Positions 8,607-15,530 of a stretch of DNA of 64,000 nucleotides are shown here, piece after piece. The notes under the pieces are model-generated. The model did no database searches. It was not told the origin of the DNA and saw only the letters and a list, made by a program, of their open reading frames with translations. Position numbers and translations under genes: made by a program. The stretch's first letter is position 1, and every line of letters starts with the position of its first letter. The DNA lies in assembly GCA_049520515.1 (NCBI GenBank), contig JBEKPS010000005.1, forward strand, positions 1 to 64,000, written 5' to 3'. This DNA comes from JAFAMS01 sp049520515 (lineage in GTDB: Bacteria; Vulcanimicrobiota; Vulcanimicrobiia; Vulcanimicrobiales; Vulcanimicrobiaceae).

Positions 8607-9083
8607 CTAGACCTGGTGACTGACGATCATGCTGCGATCGGGAGGCGGCACCATGCCGCGCCGTTTATACGTGAGAGGCTGCATCTGTACGCGCCGCATA
8701 ACGGCGACGATTGCCATGAGCCTTTCCATTGATCCGAGGATCAAGGCTCGATTGTTGCTGTTGATCAAATCCAATTTGATCGTGTAGTAGTGCAGTTGCC
8801 GCATCCGCATCGAGAGCTGCGCGGCGACTGCCGGCGGCGCGAATTTCGAGACTTTCTTTAGCGACATATTGCCGAAGCCGCGCTGCTGCATTGCGCGCCG
8901 CTGCGCACGTGTGGAAACTAAGGCTTTGCGTGCCGTTTCAAGCGCGCGCTGCGTCTCGTGGATGCGCCCGGGGACATTCTGCACGAGCGCGATCGACATC
9001 TCGAGCGCTTTTTCGTTCACGGCACCGAATGCCGCACATTCGCGACCCAGCGCCTCGACGAACGACTCCCAGGAATCGTTCAT
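8607..9083 (-). CDS. flgN: FlgN-like flagellar export chaperone
   Basis: The 158-residue, mostly helical, basic protein sits between flgM and flgK, the standard place for FlgN, the chaperone that pilots FlgK and FlgL to the export gate. The start ATG at 9083 has a GGGAGG ribosome-binding site. Residues 1-130 read as long amphipathic helices (NEKALEMSIALVQNVPGRIHETQRALETARKALVSTR), and NSNNRALI near residue 110 resembles the conserved FlgN Asn-x-Asn region. Sequence conservation in FlgN is low, so the call rests chiefly on position, length and helical content. Confidence 0.75.
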   Translation of the reverse strand: MNDSWESFVEALGRECAAFGAVNEKALEMSIALVQNVPGRIHETQRALETARKALVSTRAQRRAMQQRGFGNMSLKKVSKFAPPAVAAQLSMRMRQLHYYTIKLDLINSNNRALILGSMERLMAIVAVMRRVQMQPLTYKRRGMVPPPDRSMIVSHQV

Positions 9084-9102
9084 GAGGCACCTCCCTCAGC
9101 GA

Positions 9103-9411
9103 CTAGGTTTGGGCGATATTCTCCACGACCAAGCGTCGCAACATACGCTCGACGATCTCCTCGGCCGGCACCCAGTAGCTGCCTTCCTCGATGCGTCGCT
9201 TGAGCTCGTTGACCAGGCGCTGGCGGTAATAGGGCTGCGCGATGACTTGCTCCCGCAAAGCCGTGAGCATCGCCGCTTCGTCGCTCGGTGAAAAGGAGTC
9301 GCTCGCCGTGACCACCTCGACGTCCGAGGTGGAACCGCTCCGTTGAATGACCCGGAGTCTTGCGCGGTATACGGCTACCGCTGACTCGATTTCCGCCCGA
9401 GTGATGATCAT
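9103..9411 (-). CDS. flgM: FlgM anti-sigma-28 factor
   Basis: FlgM holds the flagellar sigma factor inactive until the hook is finished and FlgM is exported. At 102 residues it matches the family. The C-terminal half (AMLTALREQVIAQPYYRQRLVNELKRRIEEGSYWVPAEEIVERML) is the sigma-binding helical region, with the typical G-x-Y-x-V/P-x-x-x-I-A/V pattern. It starts the flgM-flgN-flgK-flgL-fliW-csrA operon, and a candidate sigma-28 promoter (9465-9492) precedes it, giving negative feedback. No good ribosome-binding site is visible before the ATG. Confidence 0.9.
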   Translation of the reverse strand: MIITRAEIESAVAVYRARLRVIQRSGSTSDVEVVTASDSFSPSDEAAMLTALREQVIAQPYYRQRLVNELKRRIEEGSYWVPAEEIVERMLRRLVVENIAQT

Positions 9412-9464
9412 GTGCGCAGGAGGCTACCCTTCTCCGGTCCGTGGTCGCAAACCGGCTACGGATA

Positions 9465-9492
9465 GTGTCGGGATGGAGAGGCTCCCACTTTA
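9465..9492 (-). promoter_or_regulatory. Candidate sigma-28 promoter for flgM operon
   Basis: Minus strand: CTAAAG containing TAAA (9489-9492), 16-nt spacer, CCCGACAC (9465-9472), 5 of 8 to consensus. Spacing and the CTAAAG hexamer match the flagellin 3 and flgF sites. Predicted start is near 9458, 47 nt before flgM. Confidence 0.45.
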
Positions 9493-9510
9493 GAGCGGCG
9501 ATCCAGAGGG

Positions 9511-9852
9511 TCACAGGTTTCCCGCCTTGGTCGAGCTCTTGGCTTCGTTGCCCGCGTTGGCCAAAACCGCCGACCGCATCTGGCCCTCGATCTCCTTCGC
9601 GATGCCGAAGTAACCGGTCGATGCCATGCTTTGGGCACGCTGGTCGTCGAGCATGTCCGAGAAGATCTTCTCGCCCGGCGAGCGCTTGCCGAATATCGTG
9701 TCGTCCGGTTGATCCTTGTCCATCTGGTGCAGCAGCATGCCGACGAACAGACCTTCGAATTGCGTCGCGACCTTGTGCAAGTTCGCGAGAGCGGCTGTCT
9801 GGTCGGGCGTGAGCGGCTTGGTGGACGCGCCGGCGATTGGGTCGATCGGCAT
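9511..9852 (-). CDS. flgJ: FlgJ-like rod-binding protein (N-terminal domain only)
   Basis: Scaffold for rod assembly in the periplasm. The 113-residue protein corresponds only to the FlgJ N-terminal rod-binding domain (LHKVATQFEGLFVGMLLHQM, then GEKIFSDMLDDQRAQSMASTGYFGIAKEI). The peptidoglycan hydrolase domain of enterobacterial FlgJ is absent, as in many bacteria with separate muramidases. The start ATG at 9852 overlaps the last base of the flgI stop, so it is the final gene of the flgF-G-A-H-I-J operon. Confidence 0.92.
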   Translation of the reverse strand: MPIDPIAGASTKPLTPDQTAALANLHKVATQFEGLFVGMLLHQMDKDQPDDTIFGKRSPGEKIFSDMLDDQRAQSMASTGYFGIAKEIEGQMRSAVLANAGNEAKSSTKAGNL

Positions 9853-10988
9853 TAGATGATCTCCACGTCGGCTTGCAGCGAGCCTGATTCGCGCAGTGCT
9901 TGCACGATCGCGATCAGGTCACGCGGCGAGACGCCGATGGTGTTGAGTGCGCGGACGACTTGTGCGAGCGTCGGTGCACCCGAGATGAATACCAGTTTGT
10001 GTCCCGATTCGGTCGCTTGAATGCGCGTATTGGTTTGCGTCTGGCTTTGCGCGTTCGTGAACGGACCTGCGGGGACGACTTGATTCGTCGTCGTGATCGA
10101 GATCGATAGGTTGCCGTGTGCGATCGCGCAGGGTGCGAGCGTGATGTCGCCACCCATGACGACCGTTCCGGTCCGCTCGTTGAGCACGACCTTCGCGATC
10201 TCGGAAGCATTGAGCTGAAGCTCGCCGGCGTCTGCCAAGAACTGAACTTGGTTGTTCAGGTACGGCTTCGGCAAATTCACGTGAACCGTTTCGGCATCGA
10301 GCGCGATCGCGATCGGTCCGAAGCGGGCGTTGAGGACTGCTGCCAAACGCGCAGCCGTTTGAAAATCCGGGCTCGTCAACACGTACGAGAAACCGGCTGG
10401 ATCCGTGCGCAAATTCGTCTGCATGTCGCGCGCGATCACGGCGCCCTGCGGCACGCGTCCCGCCGCGGTGAAGTTGACGCTGATCGAATTCGCGCCACCC
10501 GCGCCGCCCGTCGCGACACTGAAACCACCAACGGAAACGGGTCCTTGCGCTGTCGCGTACACGAGATTGTTCGCGGCACGCAGCTCCGTCATCACCAGCG
10601 TTCCACCTTGCAAACTCGTCGCGTCGCCCATCGAGGAGACAATCACGTCGGCGTTGTCGCCGGAGTGCGAAAACGGAGGAAGGTTCGCAGTTACGACGAC
10701 TGCCGCAACGTTGCGCGTACGAACCGATTGCAAGGCCGTCGAGATACCGAACGACTGCAGAATATTCTGAATCGTTTGGCTCGTGAAGATGACCTGTGTC
10801 GAGTCACCGGTGCCGCCCAAGCCGGTTACGACGCCGTAGCCGACGAGCTGGTTATTGGTGACACCTTGCACGCGCGTGACATCTTTGACGCGCACGATCT
10901 GCGCGAACGCAGCGGTCGGCGCGAACGCTGAGAGCAGCGATGCAACGATGATCGCGACCAGAATTCGCTTGCGGACTACCATATCCAA
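9852..10988 (-). CDS. flgI: Flagellar P-ring protein FlgI
   Basis: Forms the P-ring bushing in the peptidoglycan layer. The 378-residue product has a signal peptide (hydrophobic core IVASLLSAFAPTAAFAQ, residues 13-30), then the conserved RVKDVTRVQGVTNNQLVGYGVVTGLGGTGDS, GGTLVMTEL and, near the end, RALNTIGVSPRDLIAIVQALRESGSLQADVEII. It overlaps flgH by 13 nt. Its presence with FlgH implies an outer membrane in this organism. Confidence 0.97.
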   Translation of the reverse strand: MDMVVRKRILVAIIVASLLSAFAPTAAFAQIVRVKDVTRVQGVTNNQLVGYGVVTGLGGTGDSTQVIFTSQTIQNILQSFGISTALQSVRTRNVAAVVVTANLPPFSHSGDNADVIVSSMGDATSLQGGTLVMTELRAANNLVYATAQGPVSVGGFSVATGGAGGANSISVNFTAAGRVPQGAVIARDMQTNLRTDPAGFSYVLTSPDFQTAARLAAVLNARFGPIAIALDAETVHVNLPKPYLNNQVQFLADAGELQLNASEIAKVVLNERTGTVVMGGDITLAPCAIAHGNLSISITTTNQVVPAGPFTNAQSQTQTNTRIQATESGHKLVFISGAPTLAQVVRALNTIGVSPRDLIAIVQALRESGSLQADVEII

Positions 10989-11587
10989 TCGATGATCCTC
11001 TGGATGATGCCCTTCTTGTCCTCACCCCAGTTGCCGTCGAAGTCGAGCTGAACGTTGGCCATGCTCGTCGACAGAATGCTGTCGGTGTTGTCGATATCCG
11101 CAGGACGAATCGTCCCGGTAACCTTCATGTTCTGCGCTTTGCCGTTGATGATGATGCGTTGCGTGCCCGAGACGACGAGTGCGCCGCTCGGAAGAATCTC
11201 TTGAACGGTCGCCATCATCGTGCTCGTGAACGTCTGTGAGTTCGCGCGAACGTCGCTCGTGTTGAGTGCGGATTGTCCGCCGATCGAACTCGGGAATCGC
11301 AGGAAGCCGACGCCGGCGATGCCGGTTCCGGATGCGAGTCCGGCCGACGCGGCTTTGCTGCGCGCCATCGTCGACGAACTGTTTTGTGCGACGTTGAAAT
11401 TGAATACGATCGTGACGAGATCGCCGGGCTGATGCGCTTTGAGATCCGGTCCTAAGCTGAGCGGATGTCCGGGCGATGCCGGTCCGGGCGCCGCGACGTA
11501 CAGCGTGTCGGCAAACGCGGCCTGCGTTCCCAATAATGCTGCAACTGCGAAGAGCGCAAGGCTGATTTTGCAAATGAAACGTACCAT
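10976..11587 (-). CDS. flgH: Flagellar L-ring protein FlgH
   Basis: Outer-membrane ring of the flagellar bushing. The 203-residue protein has a Sec signal peptide (ISLALFAVAALLGTQAAFA) and the FlgH core (HQPGDLVTIVFNFNVAQNSSS, then QTFTSTMMATVQEILPSGALVVSGTQRI and GTIRPADIDNTDSILSTSMANVQL). Enterobacterial FlgH is a lipoprotein, but here no cysteine follows the signal peptide, so no lipobox exists. The final Trp-rich KGIIQRIIDWIW is normal for the family. It overlaps flgA by one base. Confidence 0.95.
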   Translation of the reverse strand: MVRFICKISLALFAVAALLGTQAAFADTLYVAAPGPASPGHPLSLGPDLKAHQPGDLVTIVFNFNVAQNSSSTMARSKAASAGLASGTGIAGVGFLRFPSSIGGQSALNTSDVRANSQTFTSTMMATVQEILPSGALVVSGTQRIIINGKAQNMKVTGTIRPADIDNTDSILSTSMANVQLDFDGNWGEDKKGIIQRIIDWIW

Positions 11588-12312
11588 TATTGCGCGTCGC
11601 CTCCCGGAAGCGTGTATTCAACTTGACCGGGACCGGTGACGGTCCCGGAGAGCGCTTTGCGCGTCACCGGATTGTAAACCGCGACGACTTGACCCATCCC
11701 ACCGCCCGTGCGAGCCACGACGTCGGCCGTCACTGCAACAGGACCGTCGTGCAAGATGTAGACGACGGGCTGACCAGCCGTCACCAATTGATTGATGCCC
11801 GTCTGCTCGAAGTACAGCGCCTTGCCACCGCCGACCGCGACATTCAACTTGCGCCCCACCAACATTGCGATTTCGACCGGCCCACGTCCGTTGCTCTCGA
11901 CGCGTCCGATCGTGACGTTGTCGTCGGTGAGCACGGCGCCGGGTTGCAAATCGCGCGCGGCAACTGCAGTGTGGATGAACGTTACGATCCGATAGCCTGC
12001 AAAAATCGTGCGGACGGGCTTGCCGTCGACATCGATGGTGATCGGAATCGCGATGTACGTCGGATTGTATTGCGTCTGCGCTACCGAGATCGTGACTTTG
12101 CCGGCCGGTACCGGTTGATCGGTGAACTTGTAATCTTGACGGACTTCGCGATCCGGCCCGTTGATGACGGCGTGAACCGTCTTTTCGGCGAGCTCCATCA
12201 AACGCGCAGCGGGCACGATTTGCGTCGTCACCGATGTTGCCGTTTGACCGAGAGCGCATGCCGGCGCCGCGAACGCGGCGACCAGCATGGCAAGTGCGAA
12301 AAACCCTTTCAA
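11587..12312 (-). CDS. flgA: FlgA P-ring assembly chaperone
   Basis: Periplasmic chaperone for FlgI. The 241-residue product has a signal peptide (residues 1-22, ending CALGQ) and a C-terminal SAF domain (AVAARDLQPGAVLTDDNVTIGRVE near residue 130, then VVARTGGGMGQVVAVYNPVTRKALSGTVTGPGQVEY). It lies between flgG and flgH in the rod/ring operon. Confidence 0.93.
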   Translation of the reverse strand: MKGFFALAMLVAAFAAPACALGQTATSVTTQIVPAARLMELAEKTVHAVINGPDREVRQDYKFTDQPVPAGKVTISVAQTQYNPTYIAIPITIDVDGKPVRTIFAGYRIVTFIHTAVAARDLQPGAVLTDDNVTIGRVESNGRGPVEIAMLVGRKLNVAVGGGKALYFEQTGINQLVTAGQPVVYILHDGPVAVTADVVARTGGGMGQVVAVYNPVTRKALSGTVTGPGQVEYTLPGGDAQ

Positions 12313-12322
12313 GATATGCCTT

Positions 12323-13108
12323 TTATTGCTTCGTCTGGATGGCGGTTGCGAGCATGTTCTCGGCCGTCGTGATCGCTTTCGAATTGGCTGAATACGCGTT
12401 TTGCGCGACGATCATGTTGACCATTTCATTGACGATCGAGACGTTGCTCTCTTCGATGTAGCCGCCCTCGAGCGTACCTGCACCGTTGAGACCAGGCTGC
12501 GAAATGATCGGCGTACCGGATGCTCCGGTTTGCTGGAACAAGTTTTGTCCCATCGGCTGCAAGCCGGCTGCATTCGTGAAACGGACGAGCGTGATCTGTC
12601 CGAGCGTCGTCGGCGTCGTGGCGCCGGGCGTCAACGCCGTGACGGTTCCATCCGTTCCAACGGAGACTTGAATCGCGTTCTGCGGAATCGTGATCTGCGG
12701 CGAGAGGAAGTAACCGTCAGCCGTCACGACTGCGCCGGTTGCATCTTCTTTGAAGCTGCCGTCGCGTGTGTACGCGGTCGTTCCGTCAGGCAGCGTGACT
12801 TGGAAGAAACCGTCTCCCTGAATCGCGATGTCGAGCGGATTGCTGGTCTGCTGGAGCGAGCCTTGCGTGAAGATCTTCTCCGAGCTTGCGACCTTGGAGC
12901 CGAGACCGACATCTGATCCTACCGGGACGATCGACGATCCGACGGGCGAGCCGGGCGCTTTCAGGGTCTGGTACAGCAAGTCCTGAAACCGCGCTTGGTT
13001 CATGCGGAAGCCGGTGGTGTTAACGTTGGCCAGATTGTTCGCAATCGTGTCGAGATTATATTGCTGCGAAATCATCCCACTGGCTGCGGTGTAAAGTGCG
13101 CGCATCAT
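12323..13108 (-). CDS. flgG: Flagellar distal rod protein FlgG
   Basis: Builds the distal rod. The 261-residue, normal-length protein begins MMRALYTAASGMISQQYNLD, with the rod motif NNLANVNTTGFRMNQARFQDLLYQ. The central region carries QGDGFFQVTLPDGTTAYTRDGSF, and the C-terminus the paired helix GGYIEESNVSIVNEMVNMIVAQNAYSANSKAI. It follows flgF by 25 nt. Confidence 0.97.
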   Translation of the reverse strand: MMRALYTAASGMISQQYNLDTIANNLANVNTTGFRMNQARFQDLLYQTLKAPGSPVGSSIVPVGSDVGLGSKVASSEKIFTQGSLQQTSNPLDIAIQGDGFFQVTLPDGTTAYTRDGSFKEDATGAVVTADGYFLSPQITIPQNAIQVSVGTDGTVTALTPGATTPTTLGQITLVRFTNAAGLQPMGQNLFQQTGASGTPIISQPGLNGAGTLEGGYIEESNVSIVNEMVNMIVAQNAYSANSKAITTAENMLATAIQTKQ

Positions 13109-13133
13109 GGCGAGTTACTCTGTCCCTTCCCTG

Positions 13134-13946
13134 TTACGAATTCTGACCGACGCTGGTGATGGATTCGGAATTCATGGTGTCTTGCGTTTGGATCATCTTG
13201 GTGTTTGCATCGAACCACTGTTGTGCGTTGATGAGGCCGACCATCGACGTGACAACGTTGGCGTTGCTCGTTTCGAGAAAGCCTTGCGAGACCGACGTCT
13301 GCGTTGCATTGACGGGCGCGGCGGTGCCGCCGTCGACGAACAGGTTTGAACCCTCGGGACGCAGACCGTTCAGATTGCCGAACTCGGTCATGCGCAACGT
13401 CGCGACCGGAACAGCTTCTCCCGTCGGGTTGTTCGGATCGGTGACCGCAATCGTGTTGGTCGTCGAGTCGAAGCTAACTTTTCCGTCGGGAATCGTGATC
13501 GGGCCGTTCGTGCTTAACACGAGGTCGCCGCTCTGCGTGACGAGCTGCCCTTGTGCGTTGCGGTTGAAGTTGCCGTCGCGCGTGTAACGGATTCCGTTTG
13601 CCGTCGCAATCGTGAAGAATCCGGGGCCGGAGGCTGCCAAGTCGAGCGGCGCACCGGTTTGCTGCAGCGAGCCTTGCTCGAAGTCTGCTGGCGTGTCGTA
13701 GACGTGCGAGCCCGACCCGAGTTGCCCGACATAATCCGAAACGCTCTTACCGGGAACGGTCGTACCGGGCGTCGTGCCCGGATCTGACTGAACGCGGTAG
13801 ATCGCCATCATGTCGTTGGACTGGACCTGGAGCAGCGTGCGCTTAAAGCCCGCCGTGCTGACATTCGCGAGATTGTTCGCGATGTTGTCCACGTCCATTT
13901 GTGCAACGAGAGCCCCGGCCGCAGCCGTGTAGAGTCCTCGAACCAA
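13134..13946 (-). CDS. flgF: Flagellar proximal rod protein FlgF
   Basis: Proximal rod component of 270 residues. It starts MVRGLYTAAAGALVAQMDVD with NNLANVSTAGFKRTLLQVQS and ends with QGFLETSNANVVTSMVGLINAQQWFDANTKMIQT. It is the first gene of the flgF-G-A-H-I-J operon. A sigma-28-type promoter (14065-14092) precedes it with a leader of about 110 nt. It is assigned FlgF rather than FlgG by order and by the better FlgG match of its neighbour. Confidence 0.93.
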   Translation of the reverse strand: MVRGLYTAAAGALVAQMDVDNIANNLANVSTAGFKRTLLQVQSNDMMAIYRVQSDPGTTPGTTVPGKSVSDYVGQLGSGSHVYDTPADFEQGSLQQTGAPLDLAASGPGFFTIATANGIRYTRDGNFNRNAQGQLVTQSGDLVLSTNGPITIPDGKVSFDSTTNTIAVTDPNNPTGEAVPVATLRMTEFGNLNGLRPEGSNLFVDGGTAAPVNATQTSVSQGFLETSNANVVTSMVGLINAQQWFDANTKMIQTQDTMNSESITSVGQNS

Positions 13947-14064
13947 GAGAAAAACCTCCGCACGAAAGTGTCAGCCGCATCGCGGTGACTCCTGAAGCCT
14001 TCAATCGATCCAGCTCCAGGGCGGCTCCCATCCGTGCGAAGGATGTCCAAGCCGCTTACTTAGA

Positions 14065-14092
14065 CTTTCGGCCTACCCGGGGTGCTACTTTA
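14065..14092 (-). promoter_or_regulatory. Sigma-28-type promoter for flgF operon
   Basis: Minus strand: CTAAAG containing TAAA (14089-14092), 16-nt spacer, GCCGAAAG (14065-14072), 6 of 8 to consensus. The geometry is the same as at flagellin 3. Confidence 0.65.
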
Positions 14093-14182
14093 GATTCCTG
14101 AGTCCGCTGAGGCTCGCGACTCGGCGACATTCCCCTCGCCGACGCTCGGGAAACGTCACCAATTCGCGAGCCGCCGGGGCAG

Positions 14183-14218
14183 CTAAATCAAAGCAGCACC
14201 GCCGTTAGGCGGTGCTGC
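14183..14218 (-). terminator. Terminator of flgB-flgC-fliE
   Basis: An 11-bp perfect stem GCAGCACCGCC/GGCGGTGCTGC with a 4-nt loop (14193-14218) is followed on the minus strand by TTTGATTTAG. It lies 30 nt past fliE and before the flgF promoter. Confidence 0.8.
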
Positions 14219-14248
14219 AAAGTGTTGGTTAAGGCGCCGGCTCGGGGT

Positions 14249-14581
14249 CTAGACCGTGATGCGGGCGACTTCGTTGTACGCGTCGAGGAGTTTGCCGCGG
14301 ATCGCGATCGTGTACTCGAGGGCGAGATTCGCCTCTTCGACGGACGTAACGACCTTGTCGAGATTGTTGGTCTTGCCCATCGCGAGGTCGCGGACGTTTT
14401 GATCTGAGTCTTCGAGCTTAGTGTTGACGTCGGAGAGCAGGCCCATGACCGAATCTTTGAAGCTCGGGACGTCGTCGGTGCTGTTCGCGGTCTGCGCGCT
14501 ATTGCTGGGCGCCAGCTGCGTGATAGTCGGCGTTTCGGTGCTCGGTAGCGTGAGATCCGGAACGATCGGATTGACGTCCAT
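14249..14581 (-). CDS. fliE: Flagellar MS-ring/rod junction protein FliE
   Basis: Adapter between the MS ring and rod. At 110 residues it matches the family: SFKDSVMGLLSDVNTKLEDSDQNVRDLAMG in the middle, then VTSVEEANLALEYTIAIRGKLLDAYNEVARITV at the C-terminus, the most conserved part. It shares one base with the flgC stop and is the last gene before a terminator. Confidence 0.95.
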   Translation of the reverse strand: MDVNPIVPDLTLPSTETPTITQLAPSNSAQTANSTDDVPSFKDSVMGLLSDVNTKLEDSDQNVRDLAMGKTNNLDKVVTSVEEANLALEYTIAIRGKLLDAYNEVARITV

Positions 14582-15045
14582 TAAGCTTTCAATACTCCCA
14601 TGACAGCGTTGCCCATTGCGCGAGACTCTTTGATCGCCGAAACGTTGGCTTCATATGCACGTTGGGCAACCATCATGTCGACCATCTCTTTGACGATCTG
14701 CACGTTCGGGTAGTGAACGTAGCCTTGCGTGTCTGAATCCGGGTTTCCTGGATCGTACACAAGGCGGTCAGGCGACGGATCGTCAATAATCTGCAAGGTT
14801 TTGACGCCATTGAGATTGCCAACCGCATTGGGATCTGCGCCGGCCTGCTGCGCTTGCTGCTTGGCATCGTCGTCGGTCTTCTGCGCGAAGACGACGAGCT
14901 GGCGCTTGAAGGCGCCGCCGTCAGGCGTCCGGGTCGTATTGACGTTTGCAATGTTATTGGCGATGACGTCCATCGCGAGGCGTTCGGCGGAAAGGCCGGA
15001 CGCACTGATTTCAATCGATGTATAAAAGTTTGCGTCGTTCGGCAC
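14581..15045 (-). CDS. flgC: Flagellar proximal rod protein FlgC
   Basis: Rod component of 154 residues. I start it at the GTG at 15045, one base after the flgB stop and 10 nt from GAGGAG; a TTG at 15063 in frame would add six residues and overlap flgB. Motifs: AMDVIANNIANVNTTRTPDGGAFKRQ near the N-terminus and YPNVQIVKEMVDMMVAQRAYEANVSAIKESRAMG at the C-terminus, both typical of FlgC. Confidence 0.95.
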   Translation of the reverse strand: MPNDANFYTSIEISASGLSAERLAMDVIANNIANVNTTRTPDGGAFKRQLVVFAQKTDDDAKQQAQQAGADPNAVGNLNGVKTLQIIDDPSPDRLVYDPGNPDSDTQGYVHYPNVQIVKEMVDMMVAQRAYEANVSAIKESRAMGNAVMGVLKA

Positions 15046-15046
15046 G

Positions 15047-15475
15047 TTATGCGTGCTCCTCAATCGCTGAGCGAATCCGCGTATACTGCGTGGTGAGGAA
15101 CTCCGACATCGTCTGCTGGTACGACGAATTTTGCGTTAGCTCCGCCATCTGCTGATCGAGATCGACGTTGCTGCCATCGGGACGCATCTTGATCGGATTG
15201 TCGACGCGAGCGGCCGAGACGCTAAACGGCTTCGCGGGGATCTCGCCGTTGATCGAGATCTGGCGCGGATTGTCCGTCGCGAGCGTGAGCTCGTTTGGAT
15301 CCGGCGGCGTCGGTTCGGTCGCTGCGAGCGCCTGTTTGTAGGCGACTTCGAATGTCGAATAACCGGGCGTATTGACGTTCGCGATGTTGTTCGCGAGGGC
15401 GGCATGCTCAAGGCCAGCGCCAGACATGGCGTTTTTGAGCAGCTCCGAGGTCGTTCCGAAAGATATACCAGCCAA
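15047..15475 (-). CDS. flgB: Flagellar proximal rod protein FlgB
   Basis: Innermost rod subunit of 142 residues. LEHAALANNIANVNTPGYSTFEVAYKQAL (residues 22-50) is the rod signature, and the C-terminal helix is DLDQQMAELTQNSSYQQTMSEFLTTQYTRIRSAI. First gene of flgB-flgC-fliE, preceded by the best sigma-28-like promoter in the window. Confidence 0.95.
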   Translation of the reverse strand: MAGISFGTTSELLKNAMSGAGLEHAALANNIANVNTPGYSTFEVAYKQALAATEPTPPDPNELTLATDNPRQISINGEIPAKPFSVSAARVDNPIKMRPDGSNVDLDQQMAELTQNSSYQQTMSEFLTTQYTRIRSAIEEHA

Positions 15476-15503
15476 CAGAAAAAGCTCCTAACCTTCCCAC
15501 TTT

Positions 15504-15530
15504 CTATCGGCGCTTCGGGACCCGAGTTTA
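15504..15530 (-). promoter_or_regulatory. Sigma-28-type promoter for flgB operon
   Basis: Minus strand: TAAA (15527-15530), 15-nt spacer, GCCGATAG (15504-15511), 7 of 8 to consensus with ideal spacing. It overlaps the stop of the ABC exporter gene and predicts a start near 15497, about 22 nt before flgB. Confidence 0.8.
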
